DNA of 64,000 bases from an uncultured Roseburia sp. (GCA_947649645.1 CANSSP010000015.1:16877-80876), one strand, 5' to 3'. Counted from the stretch's first letter, positions 44,818 through 53,709 are shown. A program made the numbers and translations. Notes: a model not told the origin generated them from the sequence alone.

Positions 44818-45870
44818 ATGAGTAAAACGCGAAAGAAAAAAAAGCACAGAGTCGCGCTGCTGATCGTAGAAATCCTGGCCCTGATGATTCTGTCGTTGAT
44901 TCTGTTTCTTGTCATAAAATTGTCAAAAATTGAAAAAAACAAGCTGGATATGGACAACATCTCCATCAACGAAGGAATCTCCCAGGAGACACAGGAAATC
45001 ATGGCCGATTACAAAACCATCGCACTCTTTGGTCTTGACAACCGCTCCAACGGCAGTCTGTCCCGTGGACGCAGCGATGTGATCATGCTTGCAAGTATTA
45101 ATAATAAGACGCAGGAGATCAGGCTGGTCTCCGTCTACCGTGATTCCTATCTCGACACCGGAGGCGGGACGTATCAGAAATGCAACGCTGCCTACTCAAA
45201 AGGCGGACCCGAGCAGGCCATTTCCATGCTGAACACAAATCTTGACCTCGCGATCACTGACTATGTGACCGTCGATTTCAATGCCATCGTGGAATGTGTC
45301 GATCTGTTAGACGGCATCGAACTGACCATCACGGATGACGAAGCGAATCTGATGCAGGGATATATCCGGGAAATCAACGAGATCACCGGACACAATTCCT
45401 CCTGCCCTCCATCCGGAGGCACACTCACCCTCGACGGTGTGCAGGCATGTGCCTTTGCGCGCATCCGCTACGGCGGCGGAGACGACTACCGGCGTACCGA
45501 ACGCCAGCGGGCTGTCCTGGGCGCAATGATGCAGAAAGCGCAGCAATCAGATCTTCTCACAATAAATCGTCTGATCAACCAGGCTTTCTCCGATATCCAG
45601 ACAAGCTTTTCCAACACGGATATTCTCGCGCTTGCAGCAAAAATATTTCGCTATGATATCGGCGAGACCGCCGGGTTCCCGTTTGAAAAAACGGCGAAGA
45701 CATACGATAAGGTCGGTAGTGTCGTTATTCCCTGCGATCTATCATCCAATGTAACAAAACTGCATTCCTTCCTGTTCGGAGAGACAGACTATGTACCGTC
45801 CGATACCGTCATGGCAAACAGCGCGGAGATTATCAACCGGACCGGCTTCCGGCAGGGAGATGGTTTCTGA
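44818..45870 (+). CDS. LCP (LytR-CpsA-Psr) family protein
   Basis: ATG 44818 follows AGGAGGT; 350 residues. Lys/Arg-rich N-terminus, one membrane segment (about 12-38), then the extracellular LCP domain with FGLDNR, GRSDVIMLASIN, VSVYRDSYLD and RIRYGGGDDYRRTERQR, where the Asp and Arg residues bind the pyrophosphate of lipid-linked substrates. LCP enzymes attach teichoic-acid-type or capsular polymers to peptidoglycan. The promoter carries a likely operator for the response regulator at 40.9 kb, so cell-envelope stress control is plausible. A terminator follows. Confidence 0.93.
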   Translation: MSKTRKKKKHRVALLIVEILALMILSLILFLVIKLSKIEKNKLDMDNISINEGISQETQEIMADYKTIALFGLDNRSNGSLSRGRSDVIMLASINNKTQEIRLVSVYRDSYLDTGGGTYQKCNAAYSKGGPEQAISMLNTNLDLAITDYVTVDFNAIVECVDLLDGIELTITDDEANLMQGYIREINEITGHNSSCPPSGGTLTLDGVQACAFARIRYGGGDDYRRTERQRAVLGAMMQKAQQSDLLTINRLINQAFSDIQTSFSNTDILALAAKIFRYDIGETAGFPFEKTAKTYDKVGSVVIPCDLSSNVTKLHSFLFGETDYVPSDTVMANSAEIINRTGFRQGDGF

Positions 45871-45895
45871 TCCATACATCCTATCGTTCCGCACC

Positions 45896-45931
45896 AAAAA
45901 AAGAATCCTGTCATGCAGGATTCTTTTTTCT
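45896..45931 (+). terminator. Terminator of the LCP gene
   Basis: AAAGAATCCTG, 4-nt loop, CAGGATTCTTTTTTC. Confidence 0.88.
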
Positions 45932-46167
45932 TAAAATGCGGGAAATCTTATAGACACAAAGCACTACGCAACTTTTGTTTGACCGTAATGTTACCATAAG
46001 TATCATCTGGTCGTATAATATCTTTATAGTAAATAATAAGCCAGATATAGAACAGACTGTAAAAGATCTGGCTCATTGTCCATGAAAATAACTTTGGCGT
46101 ATATCACAGTTTCAGTCGAACCCTTACATTATTTATGACGTTTCCTATACCTGGAAGGATGGCATCT

Positions 46168-46482
46168 ATGGATAAAAACATGGCAGAACGATTAATCGAA
46201 TTACGTGAAAAACATAAGCTTTCTCAGACAGCCGTGGCAAAACGGCTCGGTGTCACCTCTGCACTGATCAGTGCATATGAAAAAACGGAACGTAATCCAA
46301 GTCTCGACCGGCTTATTGCCCTGGCCGACATCTATCATACTTCCACTGATTATATCCTTGGAAGATCACTCTCGGATCCGAATTCCTGCGTCATCGAGGT
46401 AAACGATTTAAATGAAGAGCAGATTCACGTTTTACGAGAACTGGTCGAAATTATGAAAGCGCAGGAGCACCACAGAAAGTAA
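46168..46482 (+). CDS. Xre-family helix-turn-helix regulator
   Basis: ATG 46168 with GGAAGGA upstream; 104 residues. The HTH_3 domain fills the first 70 residues (LIELREKHKLSQTAVAKRLG, SALISAYEKTERNPS, DYILGRS), and a short helical tail follows. It probably binds operator DNA as a dimer; the target is unknown. There is no second phage gene next to it, so it need not be a prophage repressor. It has its own upstream region and terminator. Confidence 0.92.
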   Translation: MDKNMAERLIELREKHKLSQTAVAKRLGVTSALISAYEKTERNPSLDRLIALADIYHTSTDYILGRSLSDPNSCVIEVNDLNEEQIHVLRELVEIMKAQEHHRK

Positions 46483-46534
46483 TGCACGGACGGACTACAT
46501 AATTTGCAAAAATAATTATAATCGCAATAAAACA

Positions 46535-46576
46535 ACCCCCGCAGAACACACAAAACCCTGCAGGGGCCGTTTTTAA
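46535..46576. terminator. Convergent terminator, Xre gene / Gly-Pro-rich gene
   Basis: CCCCCGCAG (46536-46544) and CTGCAGGGG (46558-46566) pair with one G-U; GTTTTT follows on the plus strand and TTGTTTTATT on the minus strand. Confidence 0.8.
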
Positions 46577-47664
46577 TAATTACTCATAATCTGTTCCGCG
46601 GAATCATGGAAAATCTTTGCAAAATATGCATCATCCGACAAAGAAGAATCGGTGTAAAAGCGATCCGCGTTGTCCAGGAAAATCTCCCGCGCATCACCGT
46701 CAATCACGCGGTCTGCCGCTTTTCCCGTATAGAGAAACGTCACATACTCCGACTCCGCATATTCCATAAACACAAATATCATATGTCCTTCGTCGTCATA
46801 GAGCGTGTCATACATTCCTTTCAGATAATTTTCCGCCTCATCATCCATAATCTCTCCGCCCTTCCCGTCCAGGCGGTCACAGATCAGAAGATACGGCTGA
46901 ACGCCGGTTTTCTGATAAAAATAATCTATCTCCCTTTTCACGGATTCCGTATCCGAAAGCCAGCCGGACATATCATTGAGAACCTGCTCCGAGCGCACAC
47001 ATGCGTCCTCTGCGAGCTTTTCCTTCGGCGCTTTCTTTCCTCCCGTGTCCCTGTCGATTCCATCGTTATCCGATACTGCCGCGTTTTTATCCGCCGCGAT
47101 CTCATTGACCGGTCTGTCCTTCTGTTTTTTTCCGGACATATTCACCGCAAAAACAACGGCAACGATCAGTACGATCAGAAAAAATACGATCAGCGATAAA
47201 AAAAGATACCTGACCACCATTCCGACTGCGCCAAAAAAACCACCCGTTCTCTCCGGGCCATACCCATACCGCGGAGGCGGCGGGGCAGTCAGCCGTCTTC
47301 CAAACAGAGTCCGTCTGCGGGGCGGCGGACCTGCGTATGGGCCGCCATACCGCGGGGGCGGCGGGGGCGGCGGACCTCCGTATGAACCGCCATACCGCGG
47401 GGGCGGACCTCCATACCGTGGAGGCCGCGGACCTCCGAATAAACCACCTCCATGGCGGGGCGGCGGCGGTTCCCTTCTTGACGGCTCTCTTCGCGGCGGC
47501 GGCTCCCTCCTCGGTGGAGACGGCCGCGGGCTGCTTCCCGAACTCCCCGGGCGACGCCCGGAAAACCCGCTGCTTCCCGAACTTCCCGAACGGTGACTCG
47601 AAAATCCACGACTTCCCCCTCCGCCTCTTCCTCCGCTGCTTCCACTTCCTCCGCCTCTTCCCAT
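46573..47664 (-). CDS. Gly/Pro/Arg-rich membrane protein with TPM-like C-terminus
   Basis: I start at ATG 47664, four bases after GGGGAG, giving 363 residues; the frame extends further upstream. Residues 1 to about 145 are low-complexity: GRGGGSGSSGG repeats, then PPRREPPPRREP, then PPRYGG repeats. A membrane segment follows (YLFLSLIVFFLIVLIVAVVFAV, about 155-178). The extracytoplasmic-type C-terminus (about 225-363) contains LLICDRLDGKGGEIMDD and FVFMEYAESEYVTFLYTGKAADRVI, which resembles TPM phosphatase-type domains, though I cannot be certain. The low-complexity part could be disordered and cytoplasmic. Its function is unknown. Confidence 0.7.
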   Translation of the reverse strand: MGRGGGSGSSGGRGGGGSRGFSSHRSGSSGSSGFSGRRPGSSGSSPRPSPPRREPPPRREPSRREPPPPRHGGGLFGGPRPPRYGGPPPRYGGSYGGPPPPPPPRYGGPYAGPPPRRRTLFGRRLTAPPPPRYGYGPERTGGFFGAVGMVVRYLFLSLIVFFLIVLIVAVVFAVNMSGKKQKDRPVNEIAADKNAAVSDNDGIDRDTGGKKAPKEKLAEDACVRSEQVLNDMSGWLSDTESVKREIDYFYQKTGVQPYLLICDRLDGKGGEIMDDEAENYLKGMYDTLYDDEGHMIFVFMEYAESEYVTFLYTGKAADRVIDGDAREIFLDNADRFYTDSSLSDDAYFAKIFHDSAEQIMSNY

Positions 47665-47820
47665 ATTACTCCCCATTTCTGCGCTGCTTTTCCTGAAAAC
47701 GAATTTTATGCCAGACAGCACACAGGCACAAACCGCCGCCGGCCTCACGCGCCAGCCTGAAGATAAAAATCCAGCCTGTATTATCCGGACCGTTTTTGTA
47801 TCCCATTTTCATATTACCCG

Positions 47821-47857
47821 AAAAAACAGGGACAGCATCACTCTTCCGCTGTCCCTG
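47821..47857 (-). terminator. Terminator of the atypical flagellin gene
   Basis: CAGGGACAGC (minus arm 47857-47848) and GCTGTCCCTG (47836-47827) form the stem, and six T (47826-47821) follow on the minus strand. Confidence 0.85.
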
Positions 47858-47883
47858 AAACTCCATACCAGACCTGCACACAC

Positions 47884-48651
47884 TTACATAAACAGTCTGT
47901 GCATCCTGTTCATTTCGTCCTGTTGTCTCCTTACCTGCATAAACATCGCATATTCCTGCAACGTCTGCTTCTTTTTCTGCTCCGATATCGCAGCCGGAAA
48001 ATCAAGATCTTCAAGGCGACTCTTTGAGGCAGTCGTATTCAGTACCGTATTCGTATTATAATTATACGCATACTCCAGCGCATTGCTCTGCGCTCCCATG
48101 CTGCTGCGCCCGCTGCCCACTTTCTCAAGCGCTCTGTCAATCGTATCCAGGCTGAATTCTTTCGTCACATCAAAATCCACAATGCCCAGAGCCTGCAGGG
48201 TCGCATCCGACATCGCAAGCTCCATTCCACTTCCGTCTGCATTCGCCGCGACATGAAGACTGTTGTAGGAACCGTCCAGCAGATTTTTCCTGTTGAAGTT
48301 TGTATTGGACGCAATATCCGAAATACCCTGTTTAAGCTGATCGATTTCCATCTGAATATCTTCAAGATCCGAATCTGACAGCAACGCGCTGTTGGATGCC
48401 TGTACGCCAAGCTCCCGTATACGCTGCAGATAATCTGTGATCCCCGCCATTGCGCCGTCAGAAACTTTCAGAAGATCCTGCGCGGTGCCTATGTTGCGCG
48501 TCCCTGCATCGTAACCACGAATCTGCGCATCCTGCTTCTGGATAATGGCAAGCTCCGCCGGTCCGTCTGCCGCAGACTGGATCTGGCGTCCGGATGCAAA
48601 TCTGCCATAATCGGCGTAAGAAGAATAACCGACACCCGAAATACCACTCAT
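47884..48651 (-). CDS. Atypical flagellin-like protein
   Basis: ATG 48651 has AAAGGGGG eight bases upstream; 255 residues. The N-terminus keeps the flagellin pattern (FASGRQIQSAADGPAELAII, where flagellins have LSSGxxINxAxDDAAGLAI), then GAMAGITDYLQRIRELGVQASN and NTNFNRKNLLDG. The C-terminal helix, LEDLDFPAAISEQKKKQTLQEY, matches, but it ends MNRMHRLFM rather than the usual QANQxPQxVLxLL. It may be a minor filament or junction protein. It lies downstream of rplL on the same strand, where rpoB is usually found. A terminator separates it from rplL. Confidence 0.85.
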   Translation of the reverse strand: MSGISGVGYSSYADYGRFASGRQIQSAADGPAELAIIQKQDAQIRGYDAGTRNIGTAQDLLKVSDGAMAGITDYLQRIRELGVQASNSALLSDSDLEDIQMEIDQLKQGISDIASNTNFNRKNLLDGSYNSLHVAANADGSGMELAMSDATLQALGIVDFDVTKEFSLDTIDRALEKVGSGRSSMGAQSNALEYAYNYNTNTVLNTTASKSRLEDLDFPAAISEQKKKQTLQEYAMFMQVRRQQDEMNRMHRLFM

Positions 48652-48761
48652 GTACAATACCCCCTTTCTGTCGTAACTTTATATGAAAATATAGCTGTTA
48701 CGCCTTCTATATTAATTATATTCTAACGCAAAAAGAACGTTTTGGCAATCTGAAACAAATG

Positions 48762-48785
48762 AAAAACGCGGCAAAGTCTGCCGCG
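48762..48785 (-). terminator. Terminator of rplJ-rplL
   Basis: CGCGGCAGACTTTGCCGCG stem on the minus strand followed by TTTTT (48766-48762). Confidence 0.9.
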
Positions 48786-48807
48786 TCTTCCACTTTCCTG
48801 TATTCCC

Positions 48808-49182
48808 TTATTTTAAGGTAACCTTAGCGCCTTCCGCCTCCAGTTTTGCCTTAATATCATCAGCCGTAGCTTTGTCCGCCGCTTCTTTCACAAGCTTCGG
48901 AGCTCCGTCAACCAGATCTTTCGCTTCTTTCAGGCCAAGTCCGGTTGCCTCACGAACAACTTTAATAACTTTAACTTTGTTCGGTCCTACCTCTGTCAGC
49001 TCTACGTCAAACTCGGTCTTCTCCTCTTCCTGCGGTGCGTCTCCGCCTGCCGCCGCAACAACAACACCCGCTGCTGCAGATACGCCAAACTCTTCCTCAC
49101 ATGCTTTTACCAGCTCGTTTAACTCTAATACACTCAGCTCTTTGATCGCATCAATAAATTCTGCTGTTGTCAATTTCGCCAT
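48808..49182 (-). CDS. rplL: 50S ribosomal protein L7/L12
   Basis: ATG 49182 with GGAGGA upstream; 124 residues. The N-terminal dimerisation domain, an Ala/Gly-rich hinge ([12 protein letters not shown]) and the C-terminal factor-binding domain ([42 protein letters not shown] region) are typical. It binds L10 and recruits translation GTPases. It follows rplJ by about 97 bp. Unusually, a terminator and a flagellin-like gene follow, not rpoB. Confidence 0.98.
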   Translation of the reverse strand: MAKLTTAEFIDAIKELSVLELNELVKACEEEFGVSAAAGVVVAAAGGDAPQEEEKTEFDVELTEVGPNKVKVIKVVREATGLGLKEAKDLVDGAPKLVKEAADKATADDIKAKLEAEGAKVTLK

Positions 49183-49279
49183 TTTATTTTCCTCCATTCT
49201 ATTGTCAAAATATTACGTCCCTGTATACGCACTGAAAAGTGCCTCCTGTCTGCAGGGATAAATAACACTCGGCCGCGAG

Positions 49280-49801
49280 TTACTCCGCCGGAGCCGGTTC
49301 CGCTGTGGCAGCCGGTTCACCGTCTTTCTCCGCGATCTGTTTGATCACACGGGCAAAATTGGTGATCGGCGACTGCATACTGCCAAACAGTCTTCCAAGA
49401 AGCTCTTCTCTTGACGGGATAGCTGCTATCGCCTTCATGCCTTCCGCATCGTAGAAATTACCCTCGACGACGCCTGCCCTGAACTCAAGCTTTGGCGCAG
49501 TCTTTGCAAACTTTGCAAGAACCCTCGCCGGAGCCGTTGCGTCCGTCGCAGAAAACGCAAATGCATTCGGCCCTTCAAGAACGTCTTTTAAGCTTTCGTA
49601 TTCCGTTCCTTCTATTGCACGGCGTACCAGCGTATTCTTGTAAACCTTATATGTCACACCGGCTTCTCTCAAAGTCCTGCGCAGCTGGGTGTCTTCCGCC
49701 ACGGTAAGACCACGATAGTCGACCACTACGACAGACTGTGCGTCCTTGATATGATCTGCAATCTCCTGTACGACAGGCTGTTTCAATTCTACTTTTGCCA
49801 C
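49280..49801 (-). CDS. rplJ: 50S ribosomal protein L10
   Basis: GTG 49801 follows AAAGGAGGTG; 173 residues beginning VAKVELKQPVVQEI, which is where L10 proteins start. The conserved VVVDYRGLTV, LRRTLREAGVTYKVYKNTL and C-terminal L7/L12-binding helix are present. L10 anchors L7/L12 dimers on the stalk and represses its own leader (see 49854). Its own promoter lies at 50003. The tail is a short Ala/Pro/Glu-rich extension. Confidence 0.97.
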   Translation of the reverse strand: MAKVELKQPVVQEIADHIKDAQSVVVVDYRGLTVAEDTQLRRTLREAGVTYKVYKNTLVRRAIEGTEYESLKDVLEGPNAFAFSATDATAPARVLAKFAKTAPKLEFRAGVVEGNFYDAEGMKAIAAIPSREELLGRLFGSMQSPITNFARVIKQIAEKDGEPAATAEPAPAE

Positions 49802-49853
49802 GAATCGTGCACCTCCTTTTATTATTTTTTCCTGCACGAAGCTCATAGGAAAA

Positions 49854-49995
49854 GCCTCCCTGCGCGAAACACAGGGAGGCATAAATGCATTCTTATGATG
49901 ACTGATCATCAAAAAGATTCCCTCGGCAGGCCATTACTGTTACGCCTACGGCGCCTGCTGTCTTCGGCAATATACAAAGCACTGTTAATACAATG
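49854..49995 (-). ncRNA. Ribosomal protein L10 leader
   Basis: The region between the rplJ promoter and rplJ contains the kink-turn-type arm of L10 leaders (GACAGCAGGCG...CCTGCCGAGG on the minus strand) and ends in a strong stem GCCTCCCTG...CAGGGAGGC (49854-49880) followed by TTTTCC. The layout matches Firmicutes L10 leader RNAs, which end transcription when free L10/L12 bind. Confidence 0.85.
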
Positions 49996-50002
49996 CTTAA
50001 GC

Positions 50003-50031
50003 ATTATATCATCATATTACATGTCCGTCAA
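50003..50031 (-). promoter_or_regulatory. rplJ-rplL promoter
   Basis: Minus strand TTGACG (50031-50026), 17-bp spacer, TATAAT (50008-50003), overlapping the 3' end of the glycosyltransferase gene. Confidence 0.8.
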
Positions 50032-51079
50032 TATTTTTTACAGAATAAACTGCCTTTTTAAAAAAATATCCCTGCTGCACAAGCGGCATGATCTTTTCCA
50101 CGTTTCTTTTTAAACTCTGATAGTCTGCCCTGTCTATCTCCTTTTTCAGATCGCTCAGCCTGTCAATCGTAATGCCACACTGATATTTTCTCACAAAATG
50201 CGCCATTCCCGACTGGCTCCAGACAATGACAGGAAGGCCCGATGCAAGATAAAGTGCACATTTATGCGAATTGTTATATCTCAGATACTCTCCCAGTCCT
50301 CCCTGAATCTCATCATTTCCCGTGCCGTCCCACACCAGCCCCCAATCCAGCGGACAGATAACAGGCGGCACCTCTTCCGACTGCAGAACACCATGATAAT
50401 GACAGCCCTGCCGCAAATTTTTTTTCTTTTCCTCGTCCAGTTTGCCCCAAAGTTCAAGACAGATACCATCCGGAACCTCCATCGCGGACAAAAAAGCGGA
50501 TTTGTTGAGATTCCCGGCAAATGCAATCTGCACCTGTTTATTCTGCTTTCCTTCAGTCTTCTTTCTATTTTCCCGTATGGTATCTGCTATCTGCCCGCTG
50601 ACCAGGTAATCCCACACGCCCACCCGGATAAAATGCGCGGATACTCCCGCCTCTTTCAACAGTTTTTCTGCACTCTGATTCGGAACAAGTATATAATCAG
50701 CCGCACGGACCGCATCCAGTTCTTTTTTTTGTTCTCTTCCCGAAAATTCTCCGTACCGGAACGCATTCAGGTCGTTAATAAAACAAATCATCTGATACTT
50801 TTTAAAGAACTGTCCTATTTTTAATAATCTGATCCGCATATAGTTATCCGGCATGGAATAAAAAATGAAATCACGTTTTCCGATAAAGGCAAGCACAAAA
50901 AACAATAAAAACGGCAGATCAAATGCCTTTAACAGCTTGTTACATTTCTTAGGCACCCCCGGAATAACCTCTCCGTCCATTTCCTTCAGCAGGGAAAACA
51001 CATCGCGCATTGCTTTTCCCGCTGCGTCATACGTCTCTTCCTTTCTCTGATTCAGAACATATATTCGTTGTTTTTTCAT
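50012..51079 (-). CDS. Glycosyltransferase inserted in the ribosomal gene string
   Basis: A 355-residue protein; ATG 51079 has GAGGTG upstream. Two Rossmann-like halves of GT-B type, with IAFAGNLNKSAFLSAM, GLVWDGTGNDE, LRYNNSHKCALYLASGLPVIVWSQSGMAHFV near the C-terminus. The pattern, including NNSHK and the final active-site region, resembles galactofuranosyl-type transferases that build cell-surface glycans. It sits between rplA and the rplJ promoter on the same strand, an unusual place. A strong hairpin lies just upstream. Donor and acceptor are unknown; the glycan genes 4 kb away suggest a shared surface glycan, which is inference. Confidence 0.82.
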   Translation of the reverse strand: MKKQRIYVLNQRKEETYDAAGKAMRDVFSLLKEMDGEVIPGVPKKCNKLLKAFDLPFLLFFVLAFIGKRDFIFYSMPDNYMRIRLLKIGQFFKKYQMICFINDLNAFRYGEFSGREQKKELDAVRAADYILVPNQSAEKLLKEAGVSAHFIRVGVWDYLVSGQIADTIRENRKKTEGKQNKQVQIAFAGNLNKSAFLSAMEVPDGICLELWGKLDEEKKKNLRQGCHYHGVLQSEEVPPVICPLDWGLVWDGTGNDEIQGGLGEYLRYNNSHKCALYLASGLPVIVWSQSGMAHFVRKYQCGITIDRLSDLKKEIDRADYQSLKRNVEKIMPLVQQGYFFKKAVYSVKNIDGHVI

Positions 51080-51098
51080 GCATGCACCTCAACGCCAA

Positions 51099-51146
51099 CA
51101 GCCTGCCATAAACCATTGTAATACAAATGGTTCCTATGGCAGGCTG
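51099..51146 (-). terminator. Long hairpin between rplA and the glycosyltransferase
   Basis: CAGCCTGCCATA (51099-51110) pairs with TATGGCAGGCTG (51135-51146), with an inner ACCATT/AATGGT stem. There is no T-run on the minus strand, so it may be a processing or partial stop signal rather than a full terminator. Confidence 0.55.
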
Positions 51147-51189
51147 GTCATATTATAATTTATATGATGCTTATAAAACGACCGCTGTA

Positions 51190-51885
51190 CTAATTCATAA
51201 TCCTGGAGACATTTAATCTCACACCAGGTCCCATAGTGGACGCAAGTGTGGCGCTCCGGATAAACTGCCCCTTCAGGCTGGAGGGTTTCGCCTTGATGAC
51301 AGCATTCATAACGGTCTGGAAGTTGTCGCTTATCTGCTCATCTGTAAATGAAGCTTTTCCCAATGGCACATGGATAATATTGGTCTTGTCCAATCGATAC
51401 TCAATCTTACCGGCTTTGATGTCATTGATCGCTTTTGTGACATCCATGGTAACTGTTCCGGCCTTCGGGTTCGGCATCAGACCTTTCGGACCAAGCACAC
51501 GTCCAAGACGGCCGACAACACCCATCATATCCGGTGTCGCAACGACTACGTCAAAATCAAGCCATCCGTCGTTCTGAATCTTCGGGATCAGCTCCTCGCC
51601 TCCGACAAAATCAGCTCCTGCCGCCTCTGCCTCGTCGAGCTTCGTACCCTTGGCAAATACCAGAACCTTTACCGTTTTGCCGGTTCCGTGCGGAAGTACA
51701 ACTGCTCCACGGATCTGCTGCTCTGCATGACGTCCGTCACATCCGGTTCTGATGTGAAGTTCGATTGTCTCATCAAATTTAGCTGTTGCATTCTTTTTGA
51801 CAAGGCCGATCGCCTCTGCAATCTCATACTGGGCGTTCTTGTCAAAACTCTTCACAGCTTCCTGATATTTCTTTCCTCTTTTCAT
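51190..51885 (-). CDS. rplA: 50S ribosomal protein L1
   Basis: A 231-residue protein with the L1 signatures [35 protein letters not shown] and [15 protein letters not shown]. It forms the L1 stalk and usually represses the rplK-rplA mRNA. It follows rplK by 62 bp. Typical length (about 230). Confidence 0.98.
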   Translation of the reverse strand: MKRGKKYQEAVKSFDKNAQYEIAEAIGLVKKNATAKFDETIELHIRTGCDGRHAEQQIRGAVVLPHGTGKTVKVLVFAKGTKLDEAEAAGADFVGGEELIPKIQNDGWLDFDVVVATPDMMGVVGRLGRVLGPKGLMPNPKAGTVTMDVTKAINDIKAGKIEYRLDKTNIIHVPLGKASFTDEQISDNFQTVMNAVIKAKPSSLKGQFIRSATLASTMGPGVRLNVSRIMN

Positions 51886-51947
51886 GAATAAACCTCCTGG
51901 TGGTAGTATCGGGAGAGGGCCCTCCCACTGTTCTTAATCCCTGTCTT

Positions 51948-52373
51948 CTATTCCTCTACGGTAACACCCATGCTTCTTGCGGTTCCGGCAACCATGCTCA
52001 TGGCCGCTTCCAGTGACGCCGCATTTAAATCCGGCATTTTCAATTCTGCGATCTCCTTAAGCTTTGCCTTGGGAAGCACTGCAACCTTTTCCGAATTGGG
52101 CTTTCCGGAACCGGATTTGATGTTGCACGCTTTTTTGATCAGCACCGGCGCAGGCGGTGTTTTTGTGACGAAGCTGAAACTTCTGTCTGCATATACAGTG
52201 ATCACGACCGGAATAATCAGATCTCCCTGATCCGCCGTTCTTGCGTTAAACTGTTTTGTAAATTCAACAATGTTTACGCCGTGCTGTCCAAGCGCAGGTC
52301 CGACCGGAGGAGCCGGCGTAGCCTTTCCAGCAGGAATCTGCAATTTGATATATCCTTGTACTTTCTTTGCCAT
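51948..52373 (-). CDS. rplK: 50S ribosomal protein L11
   Basis: A 141-residue protein: [34 protein letters not shown], then [16 protein letters not shown] and the C-terminal rRNA-binding domain. It forms part of the GTPase-associated centre with L10. It follows nusG by 33 bp in the conserved secE-nusG-rplK-rplA order. Confidence 0.98.
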   Translation of the reverse strand: MAKKVQGYIKLQIPAGKATPAPPVGPALGQHGVNIVEFTKQFNARTADQGDLIIPVVITVYADRSFSFVTKTPPAPVLIKKACNIKSGSGKPNSEKVAVLPKAKLKEIAELKMPDLNAASLEAAMSMVAGTARSMGVTVEE

Positions 52374-52406
52374 TGGAATTGCCTCCTTAATTCGTTCTTG
52401 AAGTGC

Positions 52407-52928
52407 CTATTGATTCAGCTTTACATCTGCGAAACTTATCTCTACCGGCGTTTCGCGGCCGAAAAGCTCCACATTGATGGTCACGCTCTGCTTATTGTGG
52501 TTCATGTTCTGGATCACGCCGATCGTATCCTTCCACACGCCCGCGGTCACAACCACGGTATCCCCCTCGTCAAAGTCGACCTCAACACGTTCTGCTTTGG
52601 TGATCCCTAATGGTTTCATCTCCATATCGGTAAGTGGTACCGGCTTGCTTCCCGGACCGACAAATCCGGTGACACCACGGGTATTTCTGACAACGTACCA
52701 TGTGTCATCATTCATAACCATATTGATAAGAACGTATCCCGGAAACATCTTCTTTGATACGGATTTTTTCGCGCCATTTTTCATCTCGACAACTTCCTGC
52801 ATCGGAACCCTGACTTCCAGAATCTGATCTTCCAGATGCCTGTTTTCAATTGTCTTATCAATGTTCGCTTTTACCTTATTCTCATATCCCGAATAGGTAT
52901 GAACTACATACCAGTGTGCCTCTGCCAT
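52407..52928 (-). CDS. nusG: Transcription termination/antitermination factor NusG
   Basis: A 173-residue protein with the NGN domain (WYVVHTYSGYENKVK, PGYVLINMVMNDDTWYVVRNTRGVTGFVG) and C-terminal KOW domain (FDEGDTVVVTAGVWKDTIGVI). It couples RNA polymerase with Rho or ribosomes. It follows secE by 17 bp. Confidence 0.98.
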   Translation of the reverse strand: MAEAHWYVVHTYSGYENKVKANIDKTIENRHLEDQILEVRVPMQEVVEMKNGAKKSVSKKMFPGYVLINMVMNDDTWYVVRNTRGVTGFVGPGSKPVPLTDMEMKPLGITKAERVEVDFDEGDTVVVTAGVWKDTIGVIQNMNHNKQSVTINVELFGRETPVEISFADVKLNQ

Positions 52929-52945
52929 AAATCACAACGCCTCCG

Positions 52946-53155
52946 TCAAAAACTCAGACCAACAAGAAAATCCACGCCGTACTGAATCAGAAAATCCATA
53001 ATGGCGATCATCAGACCCAATACCACGGAAACGGCGATCACTGCTGCCGTCTGTCTTGCAAGCGATTTTTTCTCCGGCCAGACAATTTTGTGAAATTCAG
53101 CCGACAGGCCGTTAAACCAGCTCTCTTTTGGAGCTTTGCTTTCGGTTTCTCCCAT
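52946..53155 (-). CDS. secE: Preprotein translocase subunit SecE
   Basis: A 69-residue protein: amphipathic N-terminal stretch FNGLSAEFHKIVWPEKKSLARQT, the SecE signature, then one membrane helix. It stabilises SecY. It lies between rpmG and nusG, the standard arrangement. Confidence 0.96.
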   Translation of the reverse strand: MGETESKAPKESWFNGLSAEFHKIVWPEKKSLARQTAAVIAVSVVLGLMIAIMDFLIQYGVDFLVGLSF

Positions 53156-53192
53156 TTTCCACTCCTTTTCTCACCATGTATCGCCCGGGCGC

Positions 53193-53342
53193 TTATTTCG
53201 TCTCTTTGTGTAACGTATGCGTCCTGCAGAACCTGCAATACTTTTTGGTTTCCATTCTGTCCGGATGAGTTTTTTTGTCTTTGGTCATGTGGTAATTACG
53301 GTTTTTGCACTCCGTACATGCCAGTGTAATTTTTGTGCGCAC
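53193..53342 (-). CDS. rpmG: 50S ribosomal protein L33
   Basis: A 49-residue protein from GTG 53342 with GGAGG eight bases upstream. The sequence includes [13 protein letters not shown] and [15 protein letters not shown], so both C-x-x-C pairs of the zinc-binding L33 form are present. It heads the secE-nusG string and is preceded by a strong promoter. Confidence 0.97.
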   Translation of the reverse strand: MRTKITLACTECKNRNYHMTKDKKTHPDRMETKKYCRFCRTHTLHKETK

Positions 53343-53425
53343 AACTTCCACCTCCATATAAATTTCTCTGCGTTTTCCCGCCCAAAAAAGGGCATAAAAA
53401 AAAGACCTACTTCCATCGCCAGTCT

Positions 53426-53454
53426 AATATAGCACAATTACCGCTCCACGTCAA
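53426..53454 (-). promoter_or_regulatory. Promoter of rpmG-secE-nusG-rplKA
   Basis: Minus strand TTGACG (53454-53449), 17-bp spacer, TATATT (53431-53426), about 80 bp before rpmG. Confidence 0.8.
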
Positions 53455-53547
53455 TCATTTTTTGCAGCATTTCATTTAATTAAAGTACTTTTGTCTCAAT
53501 TTTTTACATATTTTTCTGTTTGTCGGTTATATTTTCATTCCTCTGTG

Positions 53548-53555
53548 CCGATATA
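53548..53555 (+). promoter_or_regulatory. Candidate sigma-28-type -10 before the FliD-like gene
   Basis: CCGATATA, the same octamer as before the flagellin gene, 155 bp upstream of the start; no good -35. Apart from this and the rpmG promoter, 53343-53709 is AT-rich and I see no gene in it. Confidence 0.35.
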
Positions 53556-53709
53556 AAAAGTAAATATTTATAATTTTTTCATAATTGTCGATCAAAAAAA
53601 GGATTTTATATATCCCTGCGTATATCCGGAGCCTTCTTTGTGACCCGCACAAAAACAGCGGCTGCAGAGTCCGGGCATACGATTTCATGGAAGAAAGGAG
53701 GGGTTTCTG

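Noticed and set aside
45932..46167. Region before the Xre gene considered for a riboswitch
   Set aside because: AT-rich with a TATAAT-like element but no recognisable aptamer; probably just the promoter region.
46976..47596. Plus-strand Pro/Gly-rich frame opposite the Gly/Pro/Arg-rich gene
   Set aside because: The GC-rich repeats leave several frames open; the minus frame has the ribosome site, membrane segment and domain.
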